Positions 32,069 through 41,362 are shown, counted from the first letter of the stretch. The stretch is 64,000 bases of DNA from Natrinema salsiterrestre (GCF_029502005.1 NZ_JAMQOT010000008.1:1-64000); one strand, 5' to 3'. The notes: generated from the sequence alone by a model not told the origin. Numbers and translations: made by a program.

Positions 32069-33767
32069 GGGCAACACCCCGTGCAACCGGTGCGTCGGCC
32101 TCTTGCATGATCGACCGGAGCTGGCCGTTGTCGACGCCGCGGCACCACTCGTAGAACTTCTCGCCCTCGTCGCGATCCGCGGCGTAGGCATCGAACAGCT
32201 GCTCTAAGGCCGGGATCACGGAGTCGGCGGGAACGGCGCTCTCGACCCAGTCGAGGAACTCGTTGTCGGCACCCAGCGAGCCGCCGAGGCCGAAGTCCAT
32301 CCCTTCGACGATGTTGTCGCCCTCGGCGTTGGTGCTGTTCTCGTCCTCGAGTTTGACGGTCTCGCCGCGGAAGCCGATGTCGGCGATCTGGGGCTGGGCG
32401 CACGACGCGGAACAGCCGGACATGTGCATCCGGATGGCCCCGATGTCGTCGGGCACGTCGATGCGCTCGTCGAGCTCGCGGGCCCAGCGCTTGGTGCGCT
32501 TCTTCGTCTCGATGATCGCGTAGTTACAGAACTCGTTGCCCGTACAGCCGACCGCACCGCGGGAGAACGGCCCCGGATCGGGGCTGTACTCCTGGGCGAA
32601 CGGCTCCGCGAGGAGGTCGTCGACGTTCTCGTCCGGAATGTGCGTGATCAGGAAGTTCTGGTCGGTCGCGAGGCGCACGGAGGCGTCCTCGGTCCCGTAC
32701 TTCTCGGCGGCACGAGCGGCGGCGGCGAACTCGTCGCCGCCCATCCGGCCCGCGATCACGTTGAAGCCGACGTAGTTGAGCCCGTCCTGTTTCTGCTCGT
32801 GGACGCCGACGTGGTCGCCCTGATAGCCGACCGTCAAGTTCTCGCCGGCCTCGCGCAGGTCGAGGGACGTCCGGTCGCGGATCGCTTCCTCGAACTTCTC
32901 GGCACCCATCTGCTCGACGAGGTAGCGCATGCGGCAGACGCCGCGGTTGTTGCGGTCGCCGAGCTCCTTGAACGTCTGAGCGACGGCGCGGCAGAACTCG
33001 ACGGTGTCTTCGGGTCGGATGAAGACGTCGAGTTCGGAACCCATTCGCGGGCCGTCGGAGAGGCCGCCGCCGACGCGGGCGTGGAAGCCGTAGAGGTACT
33101 CGCCGTCGATCTCTTTCTTCGCGGGAACGAGACCGACGTCGTTGATCTGGGACTGCGCGCAGTCGTGGGCGCAGCCGGTGATCGTGATCTTGAACTTCCG
33201 CGGGAGGTTGGCGTACTCGCGGTTCTCGGTGAAGAAGTCCGAGACGGCGTCGATGACCGGTTGTGCGTTGAAACACTCGTGGTCGTCGAGCCCCGCTGCG
33301 GGACAGCCCAGCACGTTCCGGGCGGAGTCACCGCAGCCCTGCACCGTCGTCAGACCGACCTCGTCGTAGCGGTCCCACATCTCGGGGACGTCCTCGACGC
33401 GGATCCAGTGTTTCTGGATGTCCTGTCGGGTCGTGATGTCGAGATAGGCGTCGCCCCAGAGTTCGTTCTGTTCCTCGCCGCCGTACTCCTCGGGGGCGAC
33501 CGCGAGGTCGTCGGTGACCTCGCCGATCACTTCGGCCTGCTCGGGCGTGAGCTTCCCGCCCGGAACCTTGGTCCGGATCATGAAGTAGCCCTCCTGCTTC
33601 TGGGCGTACATGCCGGCCCACTTCAGGCGCTCCCACTCGCCGCCGCCGGCGCGTTCCTCGATCTCCTCGAAGGAGAGGTCCTCCTCGGCGTAGTCGTAGA
33701 CGTCGTCGATAACGTCGAGGGGGTGTTTCTCCTGCTTGTGTTCTTCGACTGTATTCACGCGAACCAC
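32058..33767 (-). CDS. nirA: siroheme [4Fe-4S] nitrite/sulfite reductase (ferredoxin type)
   Basis: The 569-residue protein has the twofold ferredoxin-like repeats of NirA/CysI: ITTRQDIQKHWIRVEDVPEM in the first half and ATDQNFLITHIPDE in the second. The siroheme/cluster cysteines are in GCTGNEFCNYAIIETK (C408, C414) and SGCSASCAQPQIADIG (C452, C456). It performs the six-electron reduction of nitrite to ammonia or sulfite to sulfide; sequence alone does not decide. No nitrate reductase or transporter is adjacent. The start is GTG at 33767, with a second GTG at 33758. The downstream FrhB-like protein is probably its electron donor. Confidence 0.9.
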   Translation of the reverse strand: MVRVNTVEEHKQEKHPLDVIDDVYDYAEEDLSFEEIEERAGGGEWERLKWAGMYAQKQEGYFMIRTKVPGGKLTPEQAEVIGEVTDDLAVAPEEYGGEEQNELWGDAYLDITTRQDIQKHWIRVEDVPEMWDRYDEVGLTTVQGCGDSARNVLGCPAAGLDDHECFNAQPVIDAVSDFFTENREYANLPRKFKITITGCAHDCAQSQINDVGLVPAKKEIDGEYLYGFHARVGGGLSDGPRMGSELDVFIRPEDTVEFCRAVAQTFKELGDRNNRGVCRMRYLVEQMGAEKFEEAIRDRTSLDLREAGENLTVGYQGDHVGVHEQKQDGLNYVGFNVIAGRMGGDEFAAAARAAEKYGTEDASVRLATDQNFLITHIPDENVDDLLAEPFAQEYSPDPGPFSRGAVGCTGNEFCNYAIIETKKRTKRWARELDERIDVPDDIGAIRMHMSGCSASCAQPQIADIGFRGETVKLEDENSTNAEGDNIVEGMDFGLGGSLGADNEFLDWVESAVPADSVIPALEQLFDAYAADRDEGEKFYEWCRGVDNGQLRSIMQEADAPVARGVAHGD

Positions 33768-34097
33768 CTCGTCGTTCGTGCGGAATCAGAAGAACCTACG
33801 CTTTCGCTACGCATGCGAACCACCGCTGCTGCCCGGTGCAGCACTCTCGTGACTGATGACACTATCTTCAGAGACCATTGTTTGACGGGTAATACAACCC
33901 CACACCTATACACCCCCGCAACTCGGCGAATCATGACGTGGATCATTTTCACCAGCAAATATTGCCGCACCGTTCGGCTACCGACGACGGAGACGGACGG
34001 AAACCCCTTCGAACACGCCGGAACGCTCCACCGACGGCCAGCACCGGTGACGTACGCGTCGGTGATACGGGCAACACTATCCGCTACCATGACGTCG
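33768..34097. other. 330-base gap upstream of the reductase operon
   Basis: It should hold the promoter and any nitrogen- or sulfur-responsive operator of the siroheme reductase operon. TATA-like sequence occurs near 33888-33915, about 130 bases from the start, so a long leader is possible. Antisense frames here have no coding character. Confidence 0.4.
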
Positions 34098-34829
34098 CTA
34101 CACGGACGCGACGAACCGTCCCAGCGGACAGCACGACTCGCTCGAGAACGGCGGCGGGCGAGAAGGGTGACCGCGTCGAACGGCTCCCGGAGCACCGTCG
34201 CTGCTAGCGGCCCTGACGGCCGGGTTCAGTCGACGCACGCGACGAGATCGCCCTGCTATCCGCGGATCGGGATCGAACGCCAGTTCCTCCGCAACGCCGT
34301 CGTATCGCGCCCGGAGCACGACGTTCTCGTCGACGTAGTAGGTGGCGCGAACGCCCCACTCGTTGCGGCTCCTCCCGATCGCCTGTCGCGTTCCGGTCCT
34401 CACGTCGTAGAGAAGCGCTACCAGAAGGGCGGCCCAGTCTGCAGCCGAATCGATCGGTACCGTTCGGGACGCCGTTTTTCGGAACTCGAAGCGACGCGCG
34501 GTGGACCCGTATTGGGCCACGAAGGCGTTCCGTCGATACGCCCGCTCGAAGTCGATGACGTACCGATCGGTCCCGTAAAGCGGTACCGACGCCGGTCCTC
34601 GATTCGATACCTCGTTCGTCTCCTCGAGACGCGTCTGGGACGATAGGTCCGGATACGGCCGCGGCTCGAGCGCGTCCTCGTCGGCCGGCGAATTGGGCTC
34701 GGGACGGTCGCCGTCGCTGCAGTCGTACCGGTCAGTGGGGAGGGGCTTCGACTCGAATCCACTCGTCGCGACCGCCGTGGTCGTCGCGACCGACGCGAGG
34801 AGGGTTCGCCGAGACAGCGGGCGGTCCAT
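34098..34829 (-). CDS. putative secreted protein with Tat-type signal; C-terminus possibly frameshifted
   Basis: The N-terminus MDRPLSRRTLLASVATTTAV is a twin-arginine-type signal. The mature part up to about residue 190 is normal for a haloarchaeal secreted protein (RYVIDFERAYRRNAFVAQYG, TYYVDENVVLRARYDG). After DPDPRIAG the sequence becomes Arg/Pro/Ser-rich and basic, unlike the rest. Removing one C from the run at 34251-34253 would give RIAGDLVACVD and a stop at 34226-34228. That shorter version is probably ancestral. Family is unknown. Confidence 0.55.
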   Translation of the reverse strand: MDRPLSRRTLLASVATTTAVATSGFESKPLPTDRYDCSDGDRPEPNSPADEDALEPRPYPDLSSQTRLEETNEVSNRGPASVPLYGTDRYVIDFERAYRRNAFVAQYGSTARRFEFRKTASRTVPIDSAADWAALLVALLYDVRTGTRQAIGRSRNEWGVRATYYVDENVVLRARYDGVAEELAFDPDPRIAGRSRRVRRLNPAVRAASSDGAPGAVRRGHPSRPPPFSSESCCPLGRFVASV

Positions 34830-34904
34830 GTGCCGACTACTTAGACAGCTAACGAGTGTCTTCTGTACTAGAAAACGGCTGAGACGGCGATCGAACGCGA
34901 GAGT

Positions 34905-36491
34905 CTACTCGTCGTCGGCGAGCAGTCGGTCGACCATCTCGTCGGGGTCGAACCGTTCTATATCTTCGTACCCCTGCCCGACGCCGAGGAACAGGATCGG
35001 CTTCCCGGTGACGTGGGCGACCGAGATCGCCGCCCCGCCGTTGGAGTCGGCGTCGGCCTTCGTCAGGATCGTCCCGTCGATCTCCGCGGCCTCGTCGAAC
35101 TCGCGGGCGCGGTTGACCGCGTCCTGCCCGGCGACAGCCTCGTCGACGAACAGCGTCATATCGGGGTCGACGACGCGACCGATCTTCTCGAGCTGGTCCA
35201 TCAGACCCTCGTCGGTGTGGAGCCGTCCCGCCGTATCGCCCAGCACGACGTCGACGTCGTTGGCCTCGGCGTACTCGACGGCGTCGTACAGCACCGCCGC
35301 GGGGTCACCGCCCTGTTCGTGACTGATGCACTTCGTGTCCAGGGCGTCGGCGTGTTCCTGAATCTGCTGGTTCGCGCCGGCACGATACGTGTCGCCGTTC
35401 GCCATCACCGACGAGTAGCCCCGCTCCTCGAAGTAGCGGCTCAGCTTGGCGATCGAGGTGGTCTTCCCGACCCCGTTGACGCCCGTGAAGATGATGGTCA
35501 CCGGTTTGTCCTCGGCGGCGATCCGCTCGTCGAAGTCGAACTGACCGACGCTGATCACGTCGTAGATCGCGTTGCGCAGCGCCTCCTCGACGACCTCGCC
35601 GGTCGAGGTCGTGAAGGTCCGCGTCTCGCCGACCAGTTCGTCGCGGATGTTGTCGAGGATCTCCTCGGCGACACCCATCTCGACGTCGCTCGAGAGCAAG
35701 GCCATCTCGAGTTCGTGGAGCGGCCCCTCGAGGTCGTCCTCCTCGATGACGAACTTCCCCTTGACGAGGGATTTGGCCTTCGTCCCGAACCCGGTCGAGT
35801 TGCCGCCCTCGTCGCCACCGTCGTCCTCGAACGACCCCTCGTCGACCGGTTCTTCGTCGACGGCCGGCTCCGTCTCGACGGCCGGCTCCGCCGGTTCCTC
35901 CGATTCTTCCTCGACCGGCTCGGCCGATTCCGCGTCGAGAGACGCCTCGTTCGATTCGGACTCGTCGTCCGATCCCGTGATGAGGGATCTGGCTTTGGCA
36001 CCGAGGCCGGTCCTGCCGCCGTCGTCGGCATCCGTTTCCTCGTCCCCGTCGACGGCCGCTGTATCGGCTACGTCGTCGCTCTCATCGACGTCGGTGTCTT
36101 CATCGACGGCCGCTTCATCGGCCGCCTCCTCGTCACGGACCGTCTCGTCCGATTCCGGCTCGGAGTCGAGACTATCGGGTTCGGAATCGGTCGCCGGCTC
36201 CTGTCCAGCGGCCTCGGCTGCGTCTGCAGTGGCGGACTCGGTCGTCGCCGGTTGCTCCGAGGCTCTCTCGGCGTCTGGATCGACCGCAGACGACGCTGCG
36301 GCTGTCGGTTCGGTGGCCGGCGTTTCGGAGGTAGTATCGGCGGCTTCCGCGTCGGCCGACTCCGCCGCCGCGTCCGGCTCGAGGTCCGCGTCTTCGAGTT
36401 CGTCCTCGTCGACTTCCTCGACGTTCTCGTCGGCGGCCGCTTCGGCGTCTTCGCGGAAGCTACCGAGTTTGTCCTTCAGGTTGTCGAACAT
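34905..36491 (-). CDS. ftsY: signal recognition particle receptor FtsY
   Basis: The 528-residue protein has a very long acidic N-terminal region (about 1-230), then the NG GTPase: GVNGVGKTTSIAKLSRYFEE (G1), LGDTAGRLHTDEGLMDQLEK (G3) and TKADADSNGGAAIS (G4/G5). It docks SRP54-bound ribosomes to the membrane. Three amphipathic Lys-rich stretches may contact lipid: the N-terminus MFDNLKDKLGSFRE, GLGAKARSLITG (about 160) and GFGTKAKSLVKGKF just before the NG domain. It is the last gene of the LX-pfdA-ftsY run. Confidence 0.97.
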   Translation of the reverse strand: MFDNLKDKLGSFREDAEAAADENVEEVDEDELEDADLEPDAAAESADAEAADTTSETPATEPTAAASSAVDPDAERASEQPATTESATADAAEAAGQEPATDSEPDSLDSEPESDETVRDEEAADEAAVDEDTDVDESDDVADTAAVDGDEETDADDGGRTGLGAKARSLITGSDDESESNEASLDAESAEPVEEESEEPAEPAVETEPAVDEEPVDEGSFEDDGGDEGGNSTGFGTKAKSLVKGKFVIEEDDLEGPLHELEMALLSSDVEMGVAEEILDNIRDELVGETRTFTTSTGEVVEEALRNAIYDVISVGQFDFDERIAAEDKPVTIIFTGVNGVGKTTSIAKLSRYFEERGYSSVMANGDTYRAGANQQIQEHADALDTKCISHEQGGDPAAVLYDAVEYAEANDVDVVLGDTAGRLHTDEGLMDQLEKIGRVVDPDMTLFVDEAVAGQDAVNRAREFDEAAEIDGTILTKADADSNGGAAISVAHVTGKPILFLGVGQGYEDIERFDPDEMVDRLLADDE

Positions 36492-36518
36492 GGGTGTCGA
36501 TAAGACTGCCCGCGCGCG

Positions 36519-36968
36519 TTACTCGTCGGGGCCCTGACCCTGGCCCATTCCCTGCATCTGCTGTTGCATCGCCTGCTGCTGGAGCTGCTGTGCCTGCTGC
36601 TCGAGTTCCTCGCTCTCGGTCTCGAGTTCGGCGATCTCCTCGTTGAGCTCCTCGATCTGCTCGTCGAGGTGCTCTTTCTTGTTCTCGAGGGCGTCGACGG
36701 CGTCGCCTTCCTCGAACTCGGCGGCGTAGTCGGCACCGAGATCGACGATCACTTCGTCGATGTTCTCGATCGTCGTTCGGAGGTACGCGCCGCCGCCGAG
36801 GGGCATCTGCACGGTCGAGCCGGTCTCGAGCGTACCGAGGGCCTCGATGGCCTCGTCGACTTCGGTCTTCTCCTGCTGGACGGCCTCGACGTTCGCCTGA
36901 AGGCCCTCGATCTGTTCTTCGATCTCCTGAAGCTCCTGGGACAGCTGCTGGAGTTGCTGCTGACTCAT
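36519..36968 (-). CDS. pfdA: prefoldin subunit alpha
   Basis: The 149-residue protein has two long coiled-coil helices (LSQELQEIEEQIEGLQANVE and HLDEQIEELNEEIAELETES) linked by the beta hairpins STVQMPLGGGAYLRTTIENI, the archaeal prefoldin-alpha design, and a Gln/Met/Gly-rich tail. It forms a hexamer with beta subunits that hands unfolded proteins to the thermosome. Its ATG overlaps the TGA of the LX gene, and ftsY begins 27 bases after its end, a conserved archaeal gene order. Confidence 0.96.
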   Translation of the reverse strand: MSQQQLQQLSQELQEIEEQIEGLQANVEAVQQEKTEVDEAIEALGTLETGSTVQMPLGGGAYLRTTIENIDEVIVDLGADYAAEFEEGDAVDALENKKEHLDEQIEELNEEIAELETESEELEQQAQQLQQQAMQQQMQGMGQGQGPDE

Positions 36969-37141
36969 TGCTGGGACACCTCCTCGAGTTCGATCTCGCT
37001 GCGTTTCAGCCCGTGCTGACTCCCGAACTGGGAGAGCGTGTGTTCGCGGGCGACGTTCTCGTTTTCGGCGTCGATCGTCGTCTCGAACTCCGCGAACCCG
37101 TCGCGGCTCTTGAACCGACCACTGACCGTAAATTGACTCAT
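36965..37141 (-). CDS. rplX: 50S ribosomal protein L18Ae/LX
   Basis: The 58-residue product MSQFTVSGRFKSRDGFAEFE continues to REHTLSQFGSQHGLKRSEIE, matching the short archaeal LX (L18Ae) protein of the large subunit. The frame extends upstream by 28 codons, which are not family-like; the ATG at 37141 is the conserved start. It begins the LX-pfdA-ftsY operon. Confidence 0.95.
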   Translation of the reverse strand: MSQFTVSGRFKSRDGFAEFETTIDAENENVAREHTLSQFGSQHGLKRSEIELEEVSQQ

Positions 37142-37291
37142 GCCTGTTCCTCCGGCAGGCAGCCGGAAGAATCTTCCCTTCCCATCCCGCCGGGCGTATC
37201 CAGCGGAACAGACCGAGAGACGCATCGGAACGACGGATAGCCGACGAATGGAGGGTCAACGATTTTACCGCACGACGCCGAATCGGTGTCC

Positions 37292-37603
37292 ATGAGCGAA
37301 CTCGATCCGAGCGAGCTGTTGCCCAGTGAGCGGATGCGAACCCAGGCCCTCGAGGGAGCGGTCACCCAGATCCACCGCGGTCACCAGTACGCCGACGACG
37401 GAGACACGTTCGCGATCGACGGAACGACCTTCGAAGTGACCGAGGTTCGCGAGCGAACGCTCGGAGACCTGACCGACGAGGACGCGCAGGCAGAAGGGGT
37501 AGACGATCTCGAGGGGTACCGGCGCATGCTCGAGCGCGCCCACGAGAACTTCGAGTGGGACGACGACAGCGAGATCGTGTTGCACCGATTCGAACGACGA
37601 TAA
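37292..37603 (+). CDS. ASCH/PUA-like domain protein (103 aa)
   Basis: The product has MSELDPSELLPSERMRTQAL, then GHQYADDGDTFAIDGTTFEV and TEVRERTLGDLTDEDAQAEG, the pattern of ASCH domains, a PUA-related beta-barrel thought to bind RNA. A gattttacc element about 28 bases upstream supports the ATG at 37292 over GTG 37286. It is transcribed against the ribosomal-protein genes and lies between aIF6 and LX, splitting a gene run that is contiguous in many archaea. Confidence 0.75.
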   Translation: MSELDPSELLPSERMRTQALEGAVTQIHRGHQYADDGDTFAIDGTTFEVTEVRERTLGDLTDEDAQAEGVDDLEGYRRMLERAHENFEWDDDSEIVLHRFERR

Positions 37604-37740
37604 GGGAACGAATCGGCCCGGTCAGCCGTCGAAACGAACGACACGCGGCAGCCACTCGGACCCGACGATCGCACGTCGCGGCCGCTCGAGTCCGATCGAA
37701 GCGACGCGGAGAAATCGGGGTCGCACCCGGTCGTATCGAA

Positions 37741-38406
37741 TCAGTCGAGATAGCCCAGCGCGTCCTCGATTCGGCCCAGTTCGGGGCCGGTCGTATCCTC
37801 GCCGACCACGTAGCCGGCCTCGTTGGCGATCAGCCCGGAGCCGACCAGCGGCGCGCCGTAGTTGACCGTGCCGACGTCGGCCCGGACGTCCAGCGCGTCC
37901 TCGAGCGTATCGAGCTCCTCGTCGGTCGCCTTGGGGTGACAGAGCACGCCCGCGTTAGTCGCTACCGCGGCGGTGCCGACGGTGCGAACGCCCGCCAGGT
38001 CGCCGCGCTCGACGGGGACCTCGAGGGTATCTTTGACGATCTGGACCGCCTCGCGGGGCAGGTCCGGATGGACGTAGGCCCCGTAGTCGTTCGCGAGGAC
38101 GACGTTCCCGGCGGCGTTGATGTTGCCCGGCAGTTCGGCGACGGGGAGGTCGACCGTCTCCTCGAGCGTCTCGCGTTCGTACTCGAGGACCCGGGAGCTG
38201 ACGAGCAGTCCGTTCTCGTTGCCCATCGCTAACGCGCCGACCGTCGAGGAACCGCCGACGGTCGTCTGGACGGCGGGCACCTCGAGTTCGTCGGTCAGGT
38301 CGGCAGCAACGTCGTCGTCGACGTCGTGGCGAACGAGTATGCACGAGTCGGTCGCACGGGCGAAGACGCCGACGTAAGACGACCCGGCGAAGGCGAGGCG
38401 CTGCAA
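37741..38406 (-). CDS. eif6: translation initiation factor aIF6
   Basis: The 221-residue protein has the fivefold pseudo-symmetric repeat of IF6 ([95 protein letters not shown]). It binds the large ribosomal subunit and prevents early subunit joining. The start is a TTG at 38406, two bases after the L31e stop, replacing the usual ATG; no alternative start fits the family N-terminus. Confidence 0.95.
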   Translation of the reverse strand: MQRLAFAGSSYVGVFARATDSCILVRHDVDDDVAADLTDELEVPAVQTTVGGSSTVGALAMGNENGLLVSSRVLEYERETLEETVDLPVAELPGNINAAGNVVLANDYGAYVHPDLPREAVQIVKDTLEVPVERGDLAGVRTVGTAAVATNAGVLCHPKATDEELDTLEDALDVRADVGTVNYGAPLVGSGLIANEAGYVVGEDTTGPELGRIEDALGYLD

Positions 38407-38408
38407 GT

Positions 38409-38687
38409 TTAGTCTGCGACCTCGGCCTCGACGACGGCTTCACCCTCTTCGTCGAAGCGGGCTGCGCGGACGCGCAGCTTTCGCGGCGGATTGGAGCGCC
38501 CGTTCGCCCAGACCGTCTCGTTGATCGAGGGGTCCAGTCGAATGGCGTCTTCGTCGACCGCGAAGTGTTTGGCGAGGTGTTCGCGGACCAGTCGCATCGC
38601 GTAGTCGGCGGCCTCGTGGTTGGCCCCCTTCTTGACGTCGCGCAGCGGAACGGTTACGACGCGTTCCTCGAAATCACTTGCACTCAT
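38409..38687 (-). CDS. rpl31e: 50S ribosomal protein L31e
   Basis: The 92-residue product begins [20 protein letters not shown] and contains [20 protein letters not shown], the L31e signature near the peptide exit tunnel. It lies between rpl39e (2 bases upstream) and aIF6 (2 bases downstream). This L39e-L31e-IF6 order is classic in archaea and marks one transcript. Confidence 0.97.
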   Translation of the reverse strand: MSASDFEERVVTVPLRDVKKGANHEAADYAMRLVREHLAKHFAVDEDAIRLDPSINETVWANGRSNPPRKLRVRAARFDEEGEAVVEAEVAD

Positions 38688-38689
38688 CG

Positions 38690-38842
38690 TTACTCGTCAG
38701 TGTCGTTGCGCCGCCAGTTGCGTCGCTTCGGGTTGCGCTGGACTTCCATGTCCGTCTTCATCATAACCCACGCCGGGACGCGGCTGTTCTGGTTCTCGAG
38801 TTTGGCAAGTCGCTTCTTCTTGCCCTTCGATTTTTTACCCAT
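38690..38842 (-). CDS. rpl39e: 50S ribosomal protein L39e
   Basis: The 50-residue, very basic product starts [20 protein letters not shown] and ends [14 protein letters not shown], the conserved L39e sequence of the exit tunnel. It is too short for many gene finders. The ATG at 38842 follows the promoter of the L39e-L31e-aIF6 operon; rpl31e starts 2 bases after its stop. Confidence 0.97.
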   Translation of the reverse strand: MGKKSKGKKKRLAKLENQNSRVPAWVMMKTDMEVQRNPKRRNWRRNDTDE

Positions 38843-38928
38843 AGTAGCCGGACGTAGCCCGCGGTGGCTTAAAATCTTGTCCATCTTGCAGGGACGGCGG
38901 CGGACCCGCCGACTCCGAACGGTCCCCG

Positions 38929-39486
38929 CTAGGACAGCGGGAACGACTCGAGCGTCGAATACACCGGCCCCTCGTCCGTGAGGGTGCTCTCGGTCAGCCG
39001 AATCTCGTCGATTCGAGTCTCGCCGATCGTCGGGTCGCGCTCCCGTACGAGTTCCTGAACTAGCTCCTTCCCGCCGGCGTGTTCCATCCGCGCGAGCGTG
39101 ACGTGGGGCGTGAAGTCGTGCTCCTCGGCGTCGAATCCCATCGCCGTCGTCCGCTCTTCGATCGCCTCGTGGAGTCGAGTCAGTTCCGCGCCGCCGTCCT
39201 CGACGCCAAGCCAGACGACGCTGATGTAGTCGAGCGACGGGAAGACGCCCAAGCCGCCGTATCGAGCGACGAAGGGTTCGACGTCGGCATCGTCGACGGC
39301 GGCCGCGAGTTCCCGCTCGAGGTCGGGCAACCGGCCCTCGTCGACCTCGCCGAGGAATTTCATCGTGATGTGAGCTTGCTCGGGATCGGTGAAATTGAGC
39401 CCGCTCGCGTCGGCGAACTCGTCCTGTATATCGGCGACCGGTTCGGCGAGGTCGTCGGGGAGGTCGACGCTGACGAACAGTCGCAT
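38929..39486 (-). CDS. thpR: RNA 2',3'-cyclic phosphodiesterase (2H family)
   Basis: The 185-residue protein has the two HxTx motifs of the 2H phosphoesterase/LigT family, [12 protein letters not shown] near residue 41 and [12 protein letters not shown] near 128, in two similar lobes, beginning [20 protein letters not shown]. It opens RNA 2',3'-cyclic phosphates to 2'-phosphates. It lies in the same direction as the ribosomal genes but is separated by 86 bases and probably has its own promoter. Confidence 0.9.
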   Translation of the reverse strand: MRLFVSVDLPDDLAEPVADIQDEFADASGLNFTDPEQAHITMKFLGEVDEGRLPDLERELAAAVDDADVEPFVARYGGLGVFPSLDYISVVWLGVEDGGAELTRLHEAIEERTTAMGFDAEEHDFTPHVTLARMEHAGGKELVQELVRERDPTIGETRIDEIRLTESTLTDEGPVYSTLESFPLS

Positions 39487-39530
39487 ACACGAGGGTGTTC
39501 GAGCGAGCGCCTATTGAACGTACGGTCGAC

Positions 39531-40172
39531 CTACCGTTCGGTCGGTTCCATCGGGTTCAATCGGTCGTTTTCCTCGAGGGCACTGGTCAGCAGCTTCGAC
39601 TGCGCCTTCCGGAGGTGCTCGAGCATCGTCGTTCGGCTGATCCCCAGTTCGTCGGCGAGCTCCTCGCTGTCGATCGTCCGCGGCCACTCGAAGTAGCCCT
39701 CTTCGAGGGCGCTCGTGACGACCTCGAGTTGCCGGTCGGTGAGCATCGATTTCGACCGATCGAACTCGGTGAGTTTGCCCAGCGTGACGGTCCCGATCCG
39801 GTTGAAATCGTCGATCATGGCCCGCAGGTCCTCTCGGCGGAAGAACAGGACGGTGTAGACGCGGCGATCGCCGCGGACGCGGCTCTGTCGACGGAGGACG
39901 CCGTGGTTCCTGTCGACTGCAGAGTACGCGCCACACGAGGTCTTCGTGATCAGATAGGTCGACTCGTCGAGGCGTTCGACGTGCTCGACCTGCTCGGCGT
40001 CCCTGAAGAACTCGAGGAACTCCTCGCGGGACTCCTCCATGCGGATGGTAAACGTCACGAGGTGGTCGTGGAGTTCCTCGATGTTGACGTCGAAGGACGC
40101 GCCGAAGTGATCCGCGAAGTCGTCGAGGACGCAGGCTTTCTCCTGTTGGAGGTGGATTTCGGCTTGAAACAT
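39531..40172 (-). CDS. HTH_10 (Bat-type) transcriptional regulator
   Basis: The 213-residue protein has an N-terminal sensor-like domain ([20 protein letters not shown]) and the C-terminal haloarchaeal HTH_10 domain with [20 protein letters not shown] and [20 protein letters not shown]. Proteins of this kind regulate metabolic or stress genes (bacterio-opsin activator relatives). It lies just upstream of, and in the same direction as, nothing related; its targets may include the divergent catabolic cluster to the right. Confidence 0.88.
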   Translation of the reverse strand: MFQAEIHLQQEKACVLDDFADHFGASFDVNIEELHDHLVTFTIRMEESREEFLEFFRDAEQVEHVERLDESTYLITKTSCGAYSAVDRNHGVLRRQSRVRGDRRVYTVLFFRREDLRAMIDDFNRIGTVTLGKLTEFDRSKSMLTDRQLEVVTSALEEGYFEWPRTIDSEELADELGISRTTMLEHLRKAQSKLLTSALEENDRLNPMEPTER

Positions 40173-40270
40173 CGTCGCCGGTCGTTGTCCGTATGCTACA
40201 GACCATCACGATATAACGTTTGCGTAAATACACCCGACCAGTGTTGGCCCGGACGACGGATCCGCCTCGA

Positions 40271-41362
40271 TCAGTCCCGGAACTCCCGCGTCGCGAGGGC
40301 GACGGCCTCGTCCAGCCCGAGCGGGCCGCGCTCCGCCAGCGCCGATTTGAACGCCGAGACGGTCGCGTCGTCGGCCTCGATCCCCGCTCGCTCGAGGAGC
40401 TTGCGCGCGCCGTCTTTCCCCGTCGAGTTGCCGAACACGAGCCGACGTTCGCCGCCGAAGGCCGCGGGATCGAACGGCTCGAGCGTCGCGGGATCGCTGA
40501 GCATCGCCGCGGTGTGGATCCCCGACTCGTGTTCCGAGATCTCCTCGCCGAGGATCGCCTTTCGATCGCCGTAGGCCTCGCCGAGCGTGTCGAGCACGTT
40601 CCGACAGACGGGAACGAGTTCGTCCGTCTCGATACCGAGGTCGTCCCCCAGGTCGACGGCGCAGGCGACGACGACCTCCTCGAGCGCGCTGTTGCCCGCT
40701 CGTTCGCCGAGCGACGCGACGCTCACGTCGGCCTTGGCGACGCCGGCCTGATAGGCCGTCAGGGCGTTGGCCGTCCCACAGCCCATGTCGTCGTGGAAGT
40801 GGACGCCGACGCGGGAGAGGTCGACGTCGTCGCCGAGTCGGTCGAGCGTCGATCCGACCGTCGCCGGCGTCCGCGCGCCGACGGAGTCCGCGAGGGTGAC
40901 GAACGGCACGTTCGGGATCGCGTCGAACACCTCGACCAGGTCCTCGTGATCGGTGCGGAAGGCGTCCGCGAGCGTGACGTGCGGTGTGCCGCCCCGGTCG
41001 ACGATGTAGTCGACCGCCTCGGTCAGCATCGTCAGCATCTCCTCGCGGGACGCGTCGAGGAGGTGCTCGAGGTGTCGATCCGAGACCGACACGAACGTCT
41101 CGACCACGTCGGCGCCCGCGTCGACCGCGGCGTCGATGTCACGCTCGAGCGCTCTCGCCAGGGCGACGATCTCCGCGTCGGTCGTGCCGCTCAGTTCGGA
41201 GACGACGGTCCGATCCTTCTCTCCCGTCGCGGGAAAGGCGGGTTGGACGAACGGAACGCCGAGGTCGTCGAGCGAGCGGACGCACTCGATCTTCTGATCC
41301 GCGGTGTACTCGCGACCGGGCATCTGGTCGCCCTCGCGGAGCGTCACGTCGGTCAGCTGCAT
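40271..41362 (-). CDS. HMGL-like/2-isopropylmalate-synthase-family enzyme without regulatory domain
   Basis: The 363-residue TIM barrel starts MQLTDVTLREGDQMPGREYT, the metal/substrate motif of the IPMS, homocitrate and citramalate synthase superfamily, and carries VHFHDDMGCGTANALTAYQA and SLGERAGNSALEEVVVACA. The C-terminal LeuA regulatory domain is absent, as in homocitrate synthase and related enzymes. It joins or splits an acyl-CoA and a 2-oxoacid; which one is unknown. Its ATG directly follows the TAG of the CoA-transferase gene (TAGATG), so they are translated together. Confidence 0.8.
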   Translation of the reverse strand: MQLTDVTLREGDQMPGREYTADQKIECVRSLDDLGVPFVQPAFPATGEKDRTVVSELSGTTDAEIVALARALERDIDAAVDAGADVVETFVSVSDRHLEHLLDASREEMLTMLTEAVDYIVDRGGTPHVTLADAFRTDHEDLVEVFDAIPNVPFVTLADSVGARTPATVGSTLDRLGDDVDLSRVGVHFHDDMGCGTANALTAYQAGVAKADVSVASLGERAGNSALEEVVVACAVDLGDDLGIETDELVPVCRNVLDTLGEAYGDRKAILGEEISEHESGIHTAAMLSDPATLEPFDPAAFGGERRLVFGNSTGKDGARKLLERAGIEADDATVSAFKSALAERGPLGLDEAVALATREFRD

